Below, piece after piece: positions 17,231 to 24,744 of a DNA stretch of 64,000 nt (positions are counted from its first letter, which is position 1; each line of letters starts with the position of its first letter). Source of the DNA: Epibacterium ulvae (GTDB taxonomy: Bacteria > Pseudomonadota > Alphaproteobacteria > Rhodobacterales > Rhodobacteraceae); contig NZ_FMWG01000006.1 in the NCBI RefSeq assembly GCF_900102795.1, positions 62,001 through 126,000 of the forward strand, given 5' to 3'. A model generated the notes under the pieces. The model ran no database searches. It had not been told where the DNA came from and was given only the letters and a program-made list of their open reading frames with translations. The position numbers and the translations under genes are program-made.

Positions 17231-17962
17231 CAGCCCAACACCGCTCAATTCCTGATAGATTTGACAAAACGCTCCGAACTCCCGTCGGGGCTGTCGTTCG
17301 ACAACGTGCGGCGTCGAGTAAAATGGGCTCTCTTACGTCTTCGTAACGAGATCAACGAATGACCAGTGCTGTTGATAGGCAATGATCGCGACCGGCGTAC
17401 AATATCGTTCATCTGTACAGGGCAGAAATCCCACGGATCAACGTCAACGTTGACGCTATAGCGCGAAAGCGCTCAGATCTGAATTTTGGCGGCAGCCTTA
17501 AAACCCATTCTTTCGCGACTACCCCCTACGACGTGCGTTTGGTCGAGGAGTGGCGCGCTTCACCGCGGGCAGCAGAAAATTCGGGTTCGGCGTTTAAGTC
17601 TTCAATCGTGGTTCTCAATTCTGTTCCGTACATTTCCACTGATTTCATCAAGTCACTCTTTGTATTGGGTAATTCAGGCACCATCCTCAGGCAAAGTGAA
17701 CCGCTTTTTATTTTCATAAGCTTAAAGGGCTCGTCGAGGGGCCACATTATGTGTCCGCCTCGGGGTCTACGGGAAGAATTGAATGAGAATTATAACAGGT
17801 TCCTTTAGCGCAGTTAACGCACTCGGATTCTACAACAGACCTGTCTCCAGCGGCTTCCTGCGTTTTTCGACATCTTGGGCTGTCCCTGCCTAGGTGAACC
17901 TTCTTATTGACATTGTTTCAAATGCAACTAATTTGCCAAGATAGTTGCATGTGAGATGAGTC
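17231..17962. other. 732-bp region without a recognised gene
   Basis: No frame here gives a recognisable protein. Short open frames of 73-91 codons around 17486-17808 overlap one another on both strands and lack good ribosome-binding sites. Two small symmetric elements stand next to each other: a perfect 14-bp palindrome CGTCAACGTTGACG at 17442-17455 and a GAAA-capped hairpin AGCGC/GCGCT at 17460-17473. The right end holds the TRAP promoter. The rest may be decayed mobile DNA, but I could not identify a family. Confidence 0.5.
17907..17950 (+). promoter_or_regulatory. TRAP-operon promoter overlapped by a 9-bp inverted repeat
   Basis: TTGACA at 17907-17912 and TAATTT at 17929-17934, 16 bases apart, form a plausible sigma-70 promoter. 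A perfect inverted repeat, ATGCAACTA (17922-17930) and TAGTTGCAT (17942-17950) with an 11-base spacer, covers the -10 region and start point, the expected place for a repressor site. The controlling protein is unknown. Confidence 0.6.
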
Positions 17963-18001
17963 TTGTGTGCGCATGCTGTCGAATTTGGGGAGGATTTTCG
18001 A

Positions 18002-19015
18002 TTGTCTAAACTTCAAAAAATTATCACTGCGGGGATTGTGGCTACAGGTCTTTGTGCACCAATGGCGTCAGCCGAAGAATTGGTGCTATCGTCTTGGCTG
18101 CCACCACAGCATCCGATCGCACAGGGTGTAATTCAGCCTTGGGCGACTTCAGTTGAACAAGTTACCGAGGGCCGTGTGACAGTTCGCATTCTGCCCAAAC
18201 CACTTGGGCCACCGCCTGCGCATTTTGATCTGGCAGCGGACGGTGTCGCAGACATTACATATGGGCTGCATTCGTTTACCCGCGACGATCGTTTTCTGCG
18301 CTCGCGCATCGGTCAGTTCTCATTTCTTGGAGATTCCGCTGAGACAACTTCAGTCGCATATTGGAATGTTTACTCCGACCAGTTGGATGCACAGGCTGAG
18401 CATGAGGGCGTCAAACTGCTGGGATTGTTTGTTCACGGTCCCGGTATGTTCCACAACAATCAACGTAAGATCGAATCTGCCGATGATTTCGCAGGTTTGA
18501 AAATTCGGACACCAGGGGGGTATATTGCTGATCTTGCGACAGATTTAGGTATCACCACCCAATTCATGGGGCCAGGTCAGGTGTTTGAAAAACTGTCGAC
18601 TGGTGTGATTGATGGAGTGACCTTCACGATGGAGGCTTTAAAGGCCTTTAAACTTACAGACCATGTGACTCACGCGATGCATATCCCCGGCGGCATGTAC
18701 AACACATCTTGGTTCCTAGTCATGAACGAAGATCGCTGGGAGGACATTTCCGAAGAAGACAAAGCCGCAATCGAAAGCGTTTCTGGTGCGGCTTTCGCGA
18801 CTCTTGCAGGCACAGTTTGGGACGCGGCAGACTCAGCTGGCGCAGAATTTGTTACGGGGACCAATGTCGAAGTTTATGACGCACCGCAGGAGGTTCTTGA
18901 TGCGATCAAGGGCTTTGCAGACAAGCACGAGGCGGCTTGGGCTGATGCTGTCAGTGCAACCGGCTTTGACGGTGCCGCAGCCCTTACAGAACTGCGCAAA
19001 CAAGCAAATCCGTAA
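18002..19015 (+). CDS. dctP: TRAP transporter substrate-binding protein (DctP family)
   Basis: Periplasmic solute-binding protein of a tripartite ATP-independent transporter, 337 residues. A Sec signal peptide is clear: hydrophobic IITAGIVATGLCAP and a likely cut after ASA before EELVLSSW. The DctP-type core includes RTPGGYIADLATDLGI and the late GGMYNTSWFLVMNEDRW. I place the start at TTG 18002, since a GGGGAGG site lies about eight bases upstream; an upstream in-frame TTG at 17963 would put a polar segment before the signal. It is followed after 6 bp by the DctQ gene. The substrate cannot be told; organic acids are typical of the family. Confidence 0.92.
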   Translation: MSKLQKIITAGIVATGLCAPMASAEELVLSSWLPPQHPIAQGVIQPWATSVEQVTEGRVTVRILPKPLGPPPAHFDLAADGVADITYGLHSFTRDDRFLRSRIGQFSFLGDSAETTSVAYWNVYSDQLDAQAEHEGVKLLGLFVHGPGMFHNNQRKIESADDFAGLKIRTPGGYIADLATDLGITTQFMGPGQVFEKLSTGVIDGVTFTMEALKAFKLTDHVTHAMHIPGGMYNTSWFLVMNEDRWEDISEEDKAAIESVSGAAFATLAGTVWDAADSAGAEFVTGTNVEVYDAPQEVLDAIKGFADKHEAAWADAVSATGFDGAAALTELRKQANP

Positions 19016-19021
19016 TCTGCG

Positions 19022-19525
19022 ATGGAGCCACAAAACGACTTAAATCATCCCCGCCAAGGCCTTGGTCTGTGGCAGGGACTATTCCGCGCAATGGCCTATG
19101 GTTCCGTGATTGTGATGTTGGGCATGACCCTGCTCACATCCGTGGATGTCATCGCACGATATATATTCAATCGTCCCATCAGTGGGGCGTTTGAACTAAC
19201 GGAAATTGGTCTCGCGCTGGTGGTCTTTTTGGCAATGCCTTTGACAACCTATTCCAAAGAGCATGTTGAGGTCGATCTGTTGTCGATTCCGTCAAGTGGC
19301 ACAAGGCGCATTCTATTGCGGCTTTTGGCAGTTGTCTGTGTCGCAGGAATCTTTGGTTTCATGGCTTGGGAGGTCTGGGAACACACCGAAAAACTCTTGA
19401 AACGCGGGACCGTAACCAACTCGCTGTCGATCCCTCTCTATCTCGTTGCGGGTGTCGTCGCGTTGGCCTGTGCCATGTCTGCCGTTGCGGCAATCATTGG
19501 CCTTTTTAAAGGAGATACAGAATGA
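19022..19525 (+). CDS. dctQ: TRAP transporter small permease (DctQ family)
   Basis: A 167-residue membrane protein with four hydrophobic segments (around residues 20-45, 57-75, 96-115 and 138-160). The DctQ-type pattern IARYIFNRPISGAFELTEI follows the first segment. It binds the large permease subunit. The stop of this gene overlaps the next start by four bases (ATGA), so the two membrane subunits are translated together. Length and layout fit the family. Confidence 0.92.
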   Translation: MEPQNDLNHPRQGLGLWQGLFRAMAYGSVIVMLGMTLLTSVDVIARYIFNRPISGAFELTEIGLALVVFLAMPLTTYSKEHVEVDLLSIPSSGTRRILLRLLAVVCVAGIFGFMAWEVWEHTEKLLKRGTVTNSLSIPLYLVAGVVALACAMSAVAAIIGLFKGDTE

Positions 19526-20832
19526 CCGTTTCGCTCCTAGGTATTCTTATTCTCTTTGTTCTGGTGTTTTTACGCGTCCCAGTTGCTTTTGCAATGATCG
19601 GCGTTGGCACCGTCGGTTTTGCTCTCTTGCGGAGTTGGAAGGCGAGCTTCACACTATTGGGCAATACGACCTTTGACACTGCGCTTTCGTTTACCCTGTC
19701 GGTGATCCCGTTATTCATTCTGATGGGGAACTTGCTGACCGTCTCAGGCGTGAGCCACTCCCTCTTTGCGGCGTCCCACCGATTATTGCGCCGCTTGCCC
19801 GGCGGTCTGGCTATGGCGACCGTTGTTGCATGTGGTGGCTTTAGTGCGGTCTGCGGATCTTCTTTGGCAACCGCTGCGACAATGTCCAAGGTTGCGATGC
19901 CATCCATGCGCAAGGTCGGCTATGCGGATAGCCTCGCCACTGGAGCAATTGCTGCAGGTGGGACTTTGGGCATTCTCATTCCTCCCTCTGTTATTCTGAT
20001 CATCTATGGAATCATCACCGAGACGGATATTGCCAAACTGTTTTTGGCTGGCCTTTTACCGGGTCTTTTGGGCGTTATCATGTATATCGGTGCGGTCTAT
20101 GTTGCGGTGAAAGTGAAGCCAAGCCTTGCACCGGACGGCCTGCAGGATCACCCGCTCACCAAAAAAGATATTTGGGGTGTTACAACCGTCGTCGGGCTGT
20201 TTGCCATTATCATGATTGGAATCTATGGCGGATTCTTCACACCTTCCGAAGCGGCCGCGATCGGCGCTTTGCTTTCATTGGTAATTGCCCGTGTTATGGG
20301 CGGGCTAACACTTAAGGGTTTGATGCAGGTCGGGCTTGAAACGGTAAGACCTGCGGCGATGATTTTCGCGATTGTCATCGGAGCAGAAGTGTTTTCAAAT
20401 TTCATCAGCTTTGCCGGATTACCAGACGCAATCTTGGCTTTCGTTCAGACCCTTGACGTAAGCGCTTTTGTCGTAATATTCGCGCTTGTGCTGATCTACA
20501 TCGTTCTGGGCGCTGTGCTGGAAAGCCTGTCGATGATCCTTTTGACCGTGCCAATCTTTTTCCCAATGATCTTGGCGCTTGATTTCGGAACCGGCTTGCT
20601 GGCCTCACCCGAAGCCGTTGCGATCTGGTTTGGTATTGTGGTTGTCGTGGTTACAGAAATCAGCCTGATCTCACCGCCGATCGGCTTAAACGTTTTTGTC
20701 CTAAGAACCATCTTACCGGATGTTTCACTCAAGACGATGTTTGCAGGTATCTTCCCGTTTTGGGTTGCCGATATCCTTCGACTTTTCGTGTTAATCGCCT
20801 TTCCAGCGATATCATTGGCGTTGGTACTTTGA
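19522..20832 (+). CDS. dctM: TRAP transporter large permease (DctM family)
   Basis: The 436-residue transport channel subunit, with about 12 hydrophobic segments and family motifs: FALLRSWKASFT after the first helix, PLFILMGNLLTVSG, and the glycine-rich GGTLGILIPPSVILIIYG. It would use an ion gradient to import the solute bound by DctP. It closes the dctP-Q-M operon. A 7-bp hairpin (ACAGGCC/GGCCTGT) lies at 20858-20877 shortly after the stop, without a T-run. Confidence 0.93.
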   Translation: MTVSLLGILILFVLVFLRVPVAFAMIGVGTVGFALLRSWKASFTLLGNTTFDTALSFTLSVIPLFILMGNLLTVSGVSHSLFAASHRLLRRLPGGLAMATVVACGGFSAVCGSSLATAATMSKVAMPSMRKVGYADSLATGAIAAGGTLGILIPPSVILIIYGIITETDIAKLFLAGLLPGLLGVIMYIGAVYVAVKVKPSLAPDGLQDHPLTKKDIWGVTTVVGLFAIIMIGIYGGFFTPSEAAAIGALLSLVIARVMGGLTLKGLMQVGLETVRPAAMIFAIVIGAEVFSNFISFAGLPDAILAFVQTLDVSAFVVIFALVLIYIVLGAVLESLSMILLTVPIFFPMILALDFGTGLLASPEAVAIWFGIVVVVVTEISLISPPIGLNVFVLRTILPDVSLKTMFAGIFPFWVADILRLFVLIAFPAISLALVL

Positions 20833-20857
20833 TGCAGCAAAGACAAAAAGCGGCAGG

Positions 20858-20877
20858 ACAGGCCGCCCCAGGCCTGT
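20858..20877 (+). terminator. Hairpin after dctM, weak terminator candidate
   Basis: ACAGGCC pairs perfectly with GGCCTGT across a 6-base loop, 26 bp after the dctM stop. No T-run follows, so an intrinsic terminator is doubtful; it may instead stabilise the 3' end of the TRAP message. Confidence 0.35.
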
Positions 20878-21009
20878 TATGGGGGCAATGCAATATCGGT
20901 GCTAAGCCTTTTTTGGCAAAGCCACTCGCGCCGCTCTGGCACGAGTGGCACCCCTCTCAGCGATCGCATATCTGGGCGATGAGGTGGGCTTGGCTTCTCG
21001 GGTATTTAT

Positions 21010-21170
21010 CCAGATTACCGACTGAAAACCTGGTCGAGCGGTGCCTCAACAAGTTCAAAAATGCCCGTTGCATCACAACCAGCTACGACAAAACCGCAGA
21101 AAGCTACCTCGGATTTATCGACATAGCTTCGATCCGACTTTTGGTGCGCCATTTGTCAACATGGCCTAGC
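21010..21170 (+). pseudogene. IS5-type transposase, C-terminal remnant
   Basis: The + strand encodes ENLVERCLNKFKNAR, then SYDKTAESYLGFIDIASIRL, the well-known C-terminal pattern of IS5-family transposases (usually RNxVERxFNxLKxxRRxATRYDK). Only the last 50 or so residues remain; the normal stop is missing and the frame runs on into the neighbouring methyltransferase end. No upstream catalytic domain or terminal inverted repeats could be found. The rest of the 338-bp gap between dctM and the methyltransferase shows nothing recognisable. It marks past insertion in this accessory region. Confidence 0.7.
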
Positions 21171-21779
21171 CTAAATGTGAAGGATCATTGCGGCTGCCGA
21201 GCCAGAGCAGTGAAGAGACTGAACACGACGCGCACCTGCTGTCATTGCTAATTCGCGCATTTTGCCATCGACCAAGAAGGATCCACGGCCCGTTTGTGAA
21301 ATTCGGTGCCGTAGCATGCGGTCTGCGATAGACCGGGGCTGGCGGTCTGCACAGAAGACAATGCAAACATGACCACCGCATCGGGTAACGCGCACGAATT
21401 CTGACAACGCCGGATAGGGATCATCCAGCGTTTCGAGACCCCAGGCGCACGTGAGTAAGTCAAAGCTGTCGTCCCGAAAGGGTAAATTTTTCATGCAACC
21501 GATGACGCGTTGCGCGGGGATGTCATGGCAACAGTCAAGCATCTTTTGGGATGCGTCGAGCAACACTAAATTCGCACGACTTTCCAAACCTTTGAGCAAT
21601 CTCCGCGCCACAGTTCCTGTGCCACATGCGACATCCAAGAGACGCACATCCGGGCGCAAAAGCGCTGTTACCGCACCTTCGAACGCGCATTGAGCTTCTC
21701 CTCCCGCAAAGCGGAGCCAGCGCGCATGAGCCCTGCCGTAAGAGTCTGCTATGTCGTCATAGATATTGTATGATCGCAT
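21171..21779 (-). CDS. Class I SAM-dependent methyltransferase
   Basis: A 202-residue Rossmann-fold methyltransferase. Motif I reads LLDVACGTGTVARRLL, motif II NLVLLDASQKML, and the acidic post-II region LPFRDDSFDLLTCAWGLETL resembles UbiE-type enzymes. It is shorter than UbiE/MenG and has no neighbouring quinone genes. The start ATG 21779 is divergent from marR by about 70 bp. The substrate is unknown. The 3' end abuts the IS5 remnant, so the tail could have been altered by that insertion. Confidence 0.82.
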   Translation of the reverse strand: MRSYNIYDDIADSYGRAHARWLRFAGGEAQCAFEGAVTALLRPDVRLLDVACGTGTVARRLLKGLESRANLVLLDASQKMLDCCHDIPAQRVIGCMKNLPFRDDSFDLLTCAWGLETLDDPYPALSEFVRVTRCGGHVCIVFCADRQPRSIADRMLRHRISQTGRGSFLVDGKMRELAMTAGARRVQSLHCSGSAAAMILHI

Positions 21780-21813
21780 CTTGCCTCATCCGCTTGCCGG
21801 AACCAGCTGAAAA

Positions 21814-21840
21814 TAGTAACGTCAACTAGATTGACTACTA
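21814..21840. promoter_or_regulatory. Candidate MarR operator, inverted repeat in divergent promoter
   Basis: TAGTA-AC-GTCAA-N5-TTGAC-TACTA lies directly before marR and 35 bp from the methyltransferase start. GTCAA/TTGAC and TAGTA/TACTA pair, with two extra bases on the left arm. MarR proteins usually bind such sites to repress themselves and a divergent gene. Prediction from symmetry and place only. Confidence 0.5.
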
Positions 21841-21852
21841 TGGAGTTTGCAC

Positions 21853-22293
21853 TTGGTCAAGCAAGTTGACGATTTTCGAATTGATCATGTGGGCTGGCGC
21901 CTTTGGGATGCTGCAGGGATGTGGAAGAAGAAGTTTGCGGCGGAGATGGTCGCAATGGGCCACGAGTGGTATGCTGAGGCCCGTTCCAGCGTTATGCCAT
22001 ATGTGGGGCTTAAAGGCACAAGACAGTCTGACATTGTCGTCCGAATGGGCCTTAGCAAACAAGCTGTTCAACAACTCATTTTGGATCTGGAAGAGTCTGG
22101 GATATTACGGCGAGAGCCTGATCCCAATGACGGCCGCAGTAAAATAGTACACTTTACAAAAAAGGGCTTAGCCGCTCAGCGAGACAGTCAAAAAGCCAAA
22201 AGGAAGGTGGAGGCCGAGATCAGGAAACGGCTTGGAGATGAGGAGTTCGAGCGACTTGTAAGCATTCTTAAGAAAATCGGATCCGAAGCATAA
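21853..22293 (+). CDS. MarR-family transcriptional regulator
   Basis: A 146-residue winged-helix protein: the recognition region reads QSDIVVRMGLSKQAVQQLILDLEESG and the wing EPDPNDGRSKIVHFTKKG, both textbook MarR. I chose TTG 21853, seven bases after a GGAG site; TTG 21847 is also in frame but too close to it, and the ATG at 21840 is out of frame. Divergent from the methyltransferase, it probably controls that gene and itself. The ligand is unknown. Confidence 0.85.
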   Translation: MVKQVDDFRIDHVGWRLWDAAGMWKKKFAAEMVAMGHEWYAEARSSVMPYVGLKGTRQSDIVVRMGLSKQAVQQLILDLEESGILRREPDPNDGRSKIVHFTKKGLAAQRDSQKAKRKVEAEIRKRLGDEEFERLVSILKKIGSEA

Positions 22294-22601
22294 TTTACGC
22301 CGCATCATCAAAGATGACGTGAACAGCAGTCATTCAGACCGTGTGCAACATTCATAACTGTGGGTTCGGTTCTGATCTTGGCTGTGGTTGATATGAATGT
22401 TTCCAAAGAGGAGACTACGGCCAGCTAACCGAAACAGGCGAACACCTTGCTCTGTTCCGTTAAGGACTTTCGACCTGCTGCATGGGCTGTTCTGGGCTGT
22501 GTTGCAGGATGCTTTGCCCCCATGCGTTTCAGAAACGGGTCTGGGTTTACTTAAAATCAGTCCTCGATCCGCGATGTGCCTGAAATTATCAATCATTTGT
22601 G

Positions 22602-22643
22602 CCGTTACGCAAACAGAAAAAGGGTTGCCTGTTTGCGTAACGG
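22602..22643. repeat. Perfect 15-bp inverted repeat
   Basis: CCGTTACGCAAACAG at 22602-22616 is exactly repeated in inverse at 22629-22643, with a 12-base spacer that itself holds one arm of the attenuator hairpin. A 15-bp perfect stem is far beyond chance for a 700-bp gap. It could be a cruciform, a protein-binding site, or part of a folded RNA. Confidence 0.8.
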
Positions 22644-22720
22644 ACAACCCTTCTTGAGTTTTCGGAGGTGCGCCGGTTAGGCTGGCACCAATTTGTGTTT
22701 AGCAGTCCCTAAGGGTTGCC
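22620..22720 (-). promoter_or_regulatory. Attenuator-like set of three complementary segments with U-run
   Basis: On the minus strand, in transcript order: segment 1 GGCAACCCTT (22720-22711), segment 2 AAGGGTTG (22652-22645), segment 3 GGCAACCCTT (22629-22620) running into a TTTTT stretch (TTTTTCTG, to 22614). Segment 2 can pair either with 1 or with 3; pairing with 3 gives an 8-bp stem plus U-run, an intrinsic terminator. Segment 1 begins directly after the stop codon of a short ORF, the layout used in ribosome-mediated attenuation. What gene it would control is unclear: none recognisable lies downstream. Confidence 0.45.
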
Positions 22721-22777
22721 TCAGATCTGCTTCTCCCAAACTGTTCCGACACCTATCTCCAAGTTCTCAATAGACAC
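22721..22777 (-). CDS. Possible 18-residue leader peptide or small protein
   Basis: GTG at 22777 opens 18 codons, MSIENLEIGVGTVWEKQI, ending in TGA. Five bases upstream stands AAAGGAGGTG, nearly the full complement of the 16S rRNA tail, one of the strongest ribosome-binding sites in the window. It has one Trp codon and no amino-acid run as in classical biosynthetic leaders. It lies 196 bp downstream of the esterase gene on the same strand. A free-standing small protein is an alternative to a leader; I know no relative. Confidence 0.4.
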   Translation of the reverse strand: MSIENLEIGVGTVWEKQI

Positions 22778-22972
22778 TAGAGCACCTCCTTTCAGTTGTT
22801 ACGCTATACCTTGAGCGTGACACAGATTGTCTGAAAGTCAAAACAAAATAGTGTGGTGCAGTTCACGTTTTCCACAGGATGAAGCAAAGAGTGATAAATT
22901 TTAAGCAAGACTTAAAAGCCAGTGTCATCTGGATGATACAGGTCTGTGACGTCAGATAAATTGGTTTGGCTC

Positions 22973-23887
22973 TCAGCTGTCGGGAAGTAAATATTCCACT
23001 AACTCAGTGCGTAAAAGTGACATGAAATTATCGTCTGACACCATGGTTGCGCGCAGGCGTCCAGCAGGGTCACGCCAGATGCTGACGCCTTCCAGATTTT
23101 GGTGATGTCCCAGCCGACTTTGGAACACAGTTGTCTCCTGTGTCAGCCCGTCTGCATCCACGTCCCAGCGGCGCAAGCGGCTGCGAAATCCAATAAACCT
23201 AAAGTCGCGCTCCAGCACATAAAACCGCCCATCCGGGCCAAAATCAGCGCTGACGGGCAAAAATGGCCCACGGTTTGGGATGTGAAAAGCATCACGCCAC
23301 TGTGTGCCATCCCAAGACCATACCGGGATGTCTCCGTCTGGCGTTTCACTGTCTTCCGGCAGCGTATAAAGCGTACCCTCTGCATCAATCGCCAGCGCTT
23401 CCAGACCACTGTTGCGGGGCAGGTTTTTAAATGCTGCGGGGCGTTTTAGATGCGTTGCCGAAGCATCGGAGCGTTCATAATGCGCAACCCGTGTGAACAG
23501 TTCAAATGAAACATAAAGCGATCCGTCTGGGGCAATCGCCAGCCCTTCACTATCGGCAAAATCTCCTGAAACCCCTCGCCCATTAGGTCGCCTCAATTGG
23601 GTGAAATCGGCAATTGCGATATCCGTAATATCGCCGCTTTGATCCCGTGAGATCTGCGCATGGGCCAGCGTGCCGCGATCCCCCAGTATCGTCAGGGTTT
23701 TCCCGTCACCTTGCAGATCAAGCGCTGAAAACCCCCCAAACCAGGGGGCCGAGTGGGTCCAGCGGTAGCTGGTCAGAAACACCGCCTCATGGTGTGGTGC
23801 AGGGCGCACAGCGGCCCAGCCTGCCACCGCAATTCCAATCAGCGGCAGCAGGGTGGCAATCAGTTTGAACGAAGGACGGCGGCGCAT
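22973..23887 (-). CDS. Esterase-like activity of phytase family protein
   Basis: A 304-residue protein with an N-terminal membrane anchor or signal (LIATLLPLIGIAVAGWAAV) and a beta-propeller-like body typical of the phytase-like esterase domain (PF13449): SALDLQGDGKTLTILGDRG, FADSEGLAIAPDGSLYVSFE, NSGLEALAIDAEGTLY and NLEGVSIWRD. Expected in the periplasm. Its ATG lies 28 bases inside the end of mepA, so it is coupled to that gene as the last member of a three-gene operon. The real substrate of this family is mostly unknown. Confidence 0.85.
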   Translation of the reverse strand: MRRRPSFKLIATLLPLIGIAVAGWAAVRPAPHHEAVFLTSYRWTHSAPWFGGFSALDLQGDGKTLTILGDRGTLAHAQISRDQSGDITDIAIADFTQLRRPNGRGVSGDFADSEGLAIAPDGSLYVSFELFTRVAHYERSDASATHLKRPAAFKNLPRNSGLEALAIDAEGTLYTLPEDSETPDGDIPVWSWDGTQWRDAFHIPNRGPFLPVSADFGPDGRFYVLERDFRFIGFRSRLRRWDVDADGLTQETTVFQSRLGHHQNLEGVSIWRDPAGRLRATMVSDDNFMSLLRTELVEYLLPDS

Positions 23888-24744
23888 TGTTGAGGCAGAT
23901 CCGAAAGAGTGATTTCACGTCGAGGTTTGGGTTTGGGCGCGTTTGGGTCCCTGGGTTTAGGGGGCGACGGGTTCAGGATTTCGTTGACCCAGGCCTGCGC
24001 ATCGGCGCAGCCATCCCCGCGCGGGGGTGCGGCCTGTTCTACACAGCCTCGCGCCCCACGTGGACAATTCAAGCGCACATGAAAGTGGTAATGGTGCCCA
24101 TACCATGGGCGAATTTTGCGCAGCCAGCGCCGATCCCCTGTTTCATCCTTGCACATCTGCACCTTGGCACCGGGGAACACAAAAATGCGCGCCACACGTT
24201 TGTCTTTGGCGGCCGCTTTCAGGATGGCGTGATGCTCTTTGCTCCACTTGCTGTTTACAAAGGCGCCGGCTGAACGTCGCAGGGAAATCGAGGAAATATT
24301 TTCGCGTTCATTGCGCGACAGGTTCAGCCGATCCGGCGGGCGCATCCAGATATCAATATCCAAGCCCATCTGATGGCTGCGGTGCCCTGATAGCATCGGC
24401 CCGCCACGAGGTTGGCTGATATCGCCAATGTACAACCCGTCCCAGCCACGTTGACGGGCGGCGACACGGCTTAGGTCTTTGACAAAATCAATTGCATCCG
24501 GGTGCCCCCAGTTGCGATTGCGCGACAGGCGCATCGCTTGCCATGTTGGGCCTGTTTCGGGCAGCTCTACCGCACCGGCAACACAGCCTTTGGCATAAGA
24601 TCCATAAGGGGTTGGGCGTTGATCAGAGCCTTCTGTTTTTGCCCCAAACAGTTGTTTCGCCGCAGGGGCTGCTTCAACCGGATTTAGAAATGTTGCGCCA
24701 CTTAGTAACATGCCTGCAAACAGGCTGGTCATCATCCACTTCAC
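23860..24744 (-). CDS. mepA: Penicillin-insensitive murein endopeptidase
   Basis: Zinc LAS-type peptidase cutting D-Ala-mDAP cross-links in peptidoglycan, 294 residues. A signal peptide (MTSLFAGMLLSGATFLNPVEAAPA) leads to the periplasm. Metal and catalytic residues are visible as SGHRSHQMGLDIDIW (His121, Asp128 region) and WYGHHYHFHVRL (His217-His222). GTG 24744 was taken as start: an AGGAG site lies seven bases upstream, and it overlaps the stop of the MFS gene (GTGA). A Pro/Lys-rich linker (PPKPRDPNAPKPKPRR) near the C-terminus is unusual. Translation is probably coupled on both sides. Confidence 0.92.
   Translation of the reverse strand: MKWMMTSLFAGMLLSGATFLNPVEAAPAAKQLFGAKTEGSDQRPTPYGSYAKGCVAGAVELPETGPTWQAMRLSRNRNWGHPDAIDFVKDLSRVAARQRGWDGLYIGDISQPRGGPMLSGHRSHQMGLDIDIWMRPPDRLNLSRNERENISSISLRRSAGAFVNSKWSKEHHAILKAAAKDKRVARIFVFPGAKVQMCKDETGDRRWLRKIRPWYGHHYHFHVRLNCPRGARGCVEQAAPPRGDGCADAQAWVNEILNPSPPKPRDPNAPKPKPRREITLSDLPQQCAAVLRSN

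Larger units (their letters stand above)
22294..22972. other. 679-bp region with no clear protein gene, rich in symmetric elements
   Basis: No long frame has a credible start or similarity. Overlapping open frames on both strands (22330-22647 minus, 22397-22657 plus) cross the inverted repeats and look incidental. The right half holds a leader-like short ORF, a possible attenuator and a 15-bp inverted repeat, described separately. The left half, 22310-22600, could be a remnant of an unknown element. Confidence 0.5.

Noticed and set aside
17486-17808. Overlapping short open frames on both strands
   Set aside because: No ribosome-binding sites, no recognisable domains, and mutual overlap on both strands.
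22602-22643. Integron attC site
   Set aside because: The arms lack the RYYYAAC/GTTRRRY core pattern, and no integrase or cassettes are near.
22602-22652. H-type pseudoknot formed by the 15-bp and 8-bp stems
   Set aside because: A one-base linker would have to span the 15-bp stem, which is not physically possible; the stems are better read as alternatives.
22330-22657. Open frames on both strands across the inverted repeat
   Set aside because: They run through the 15-bp repeat and terminator-like hairpin, lack credible starts, and have no family.
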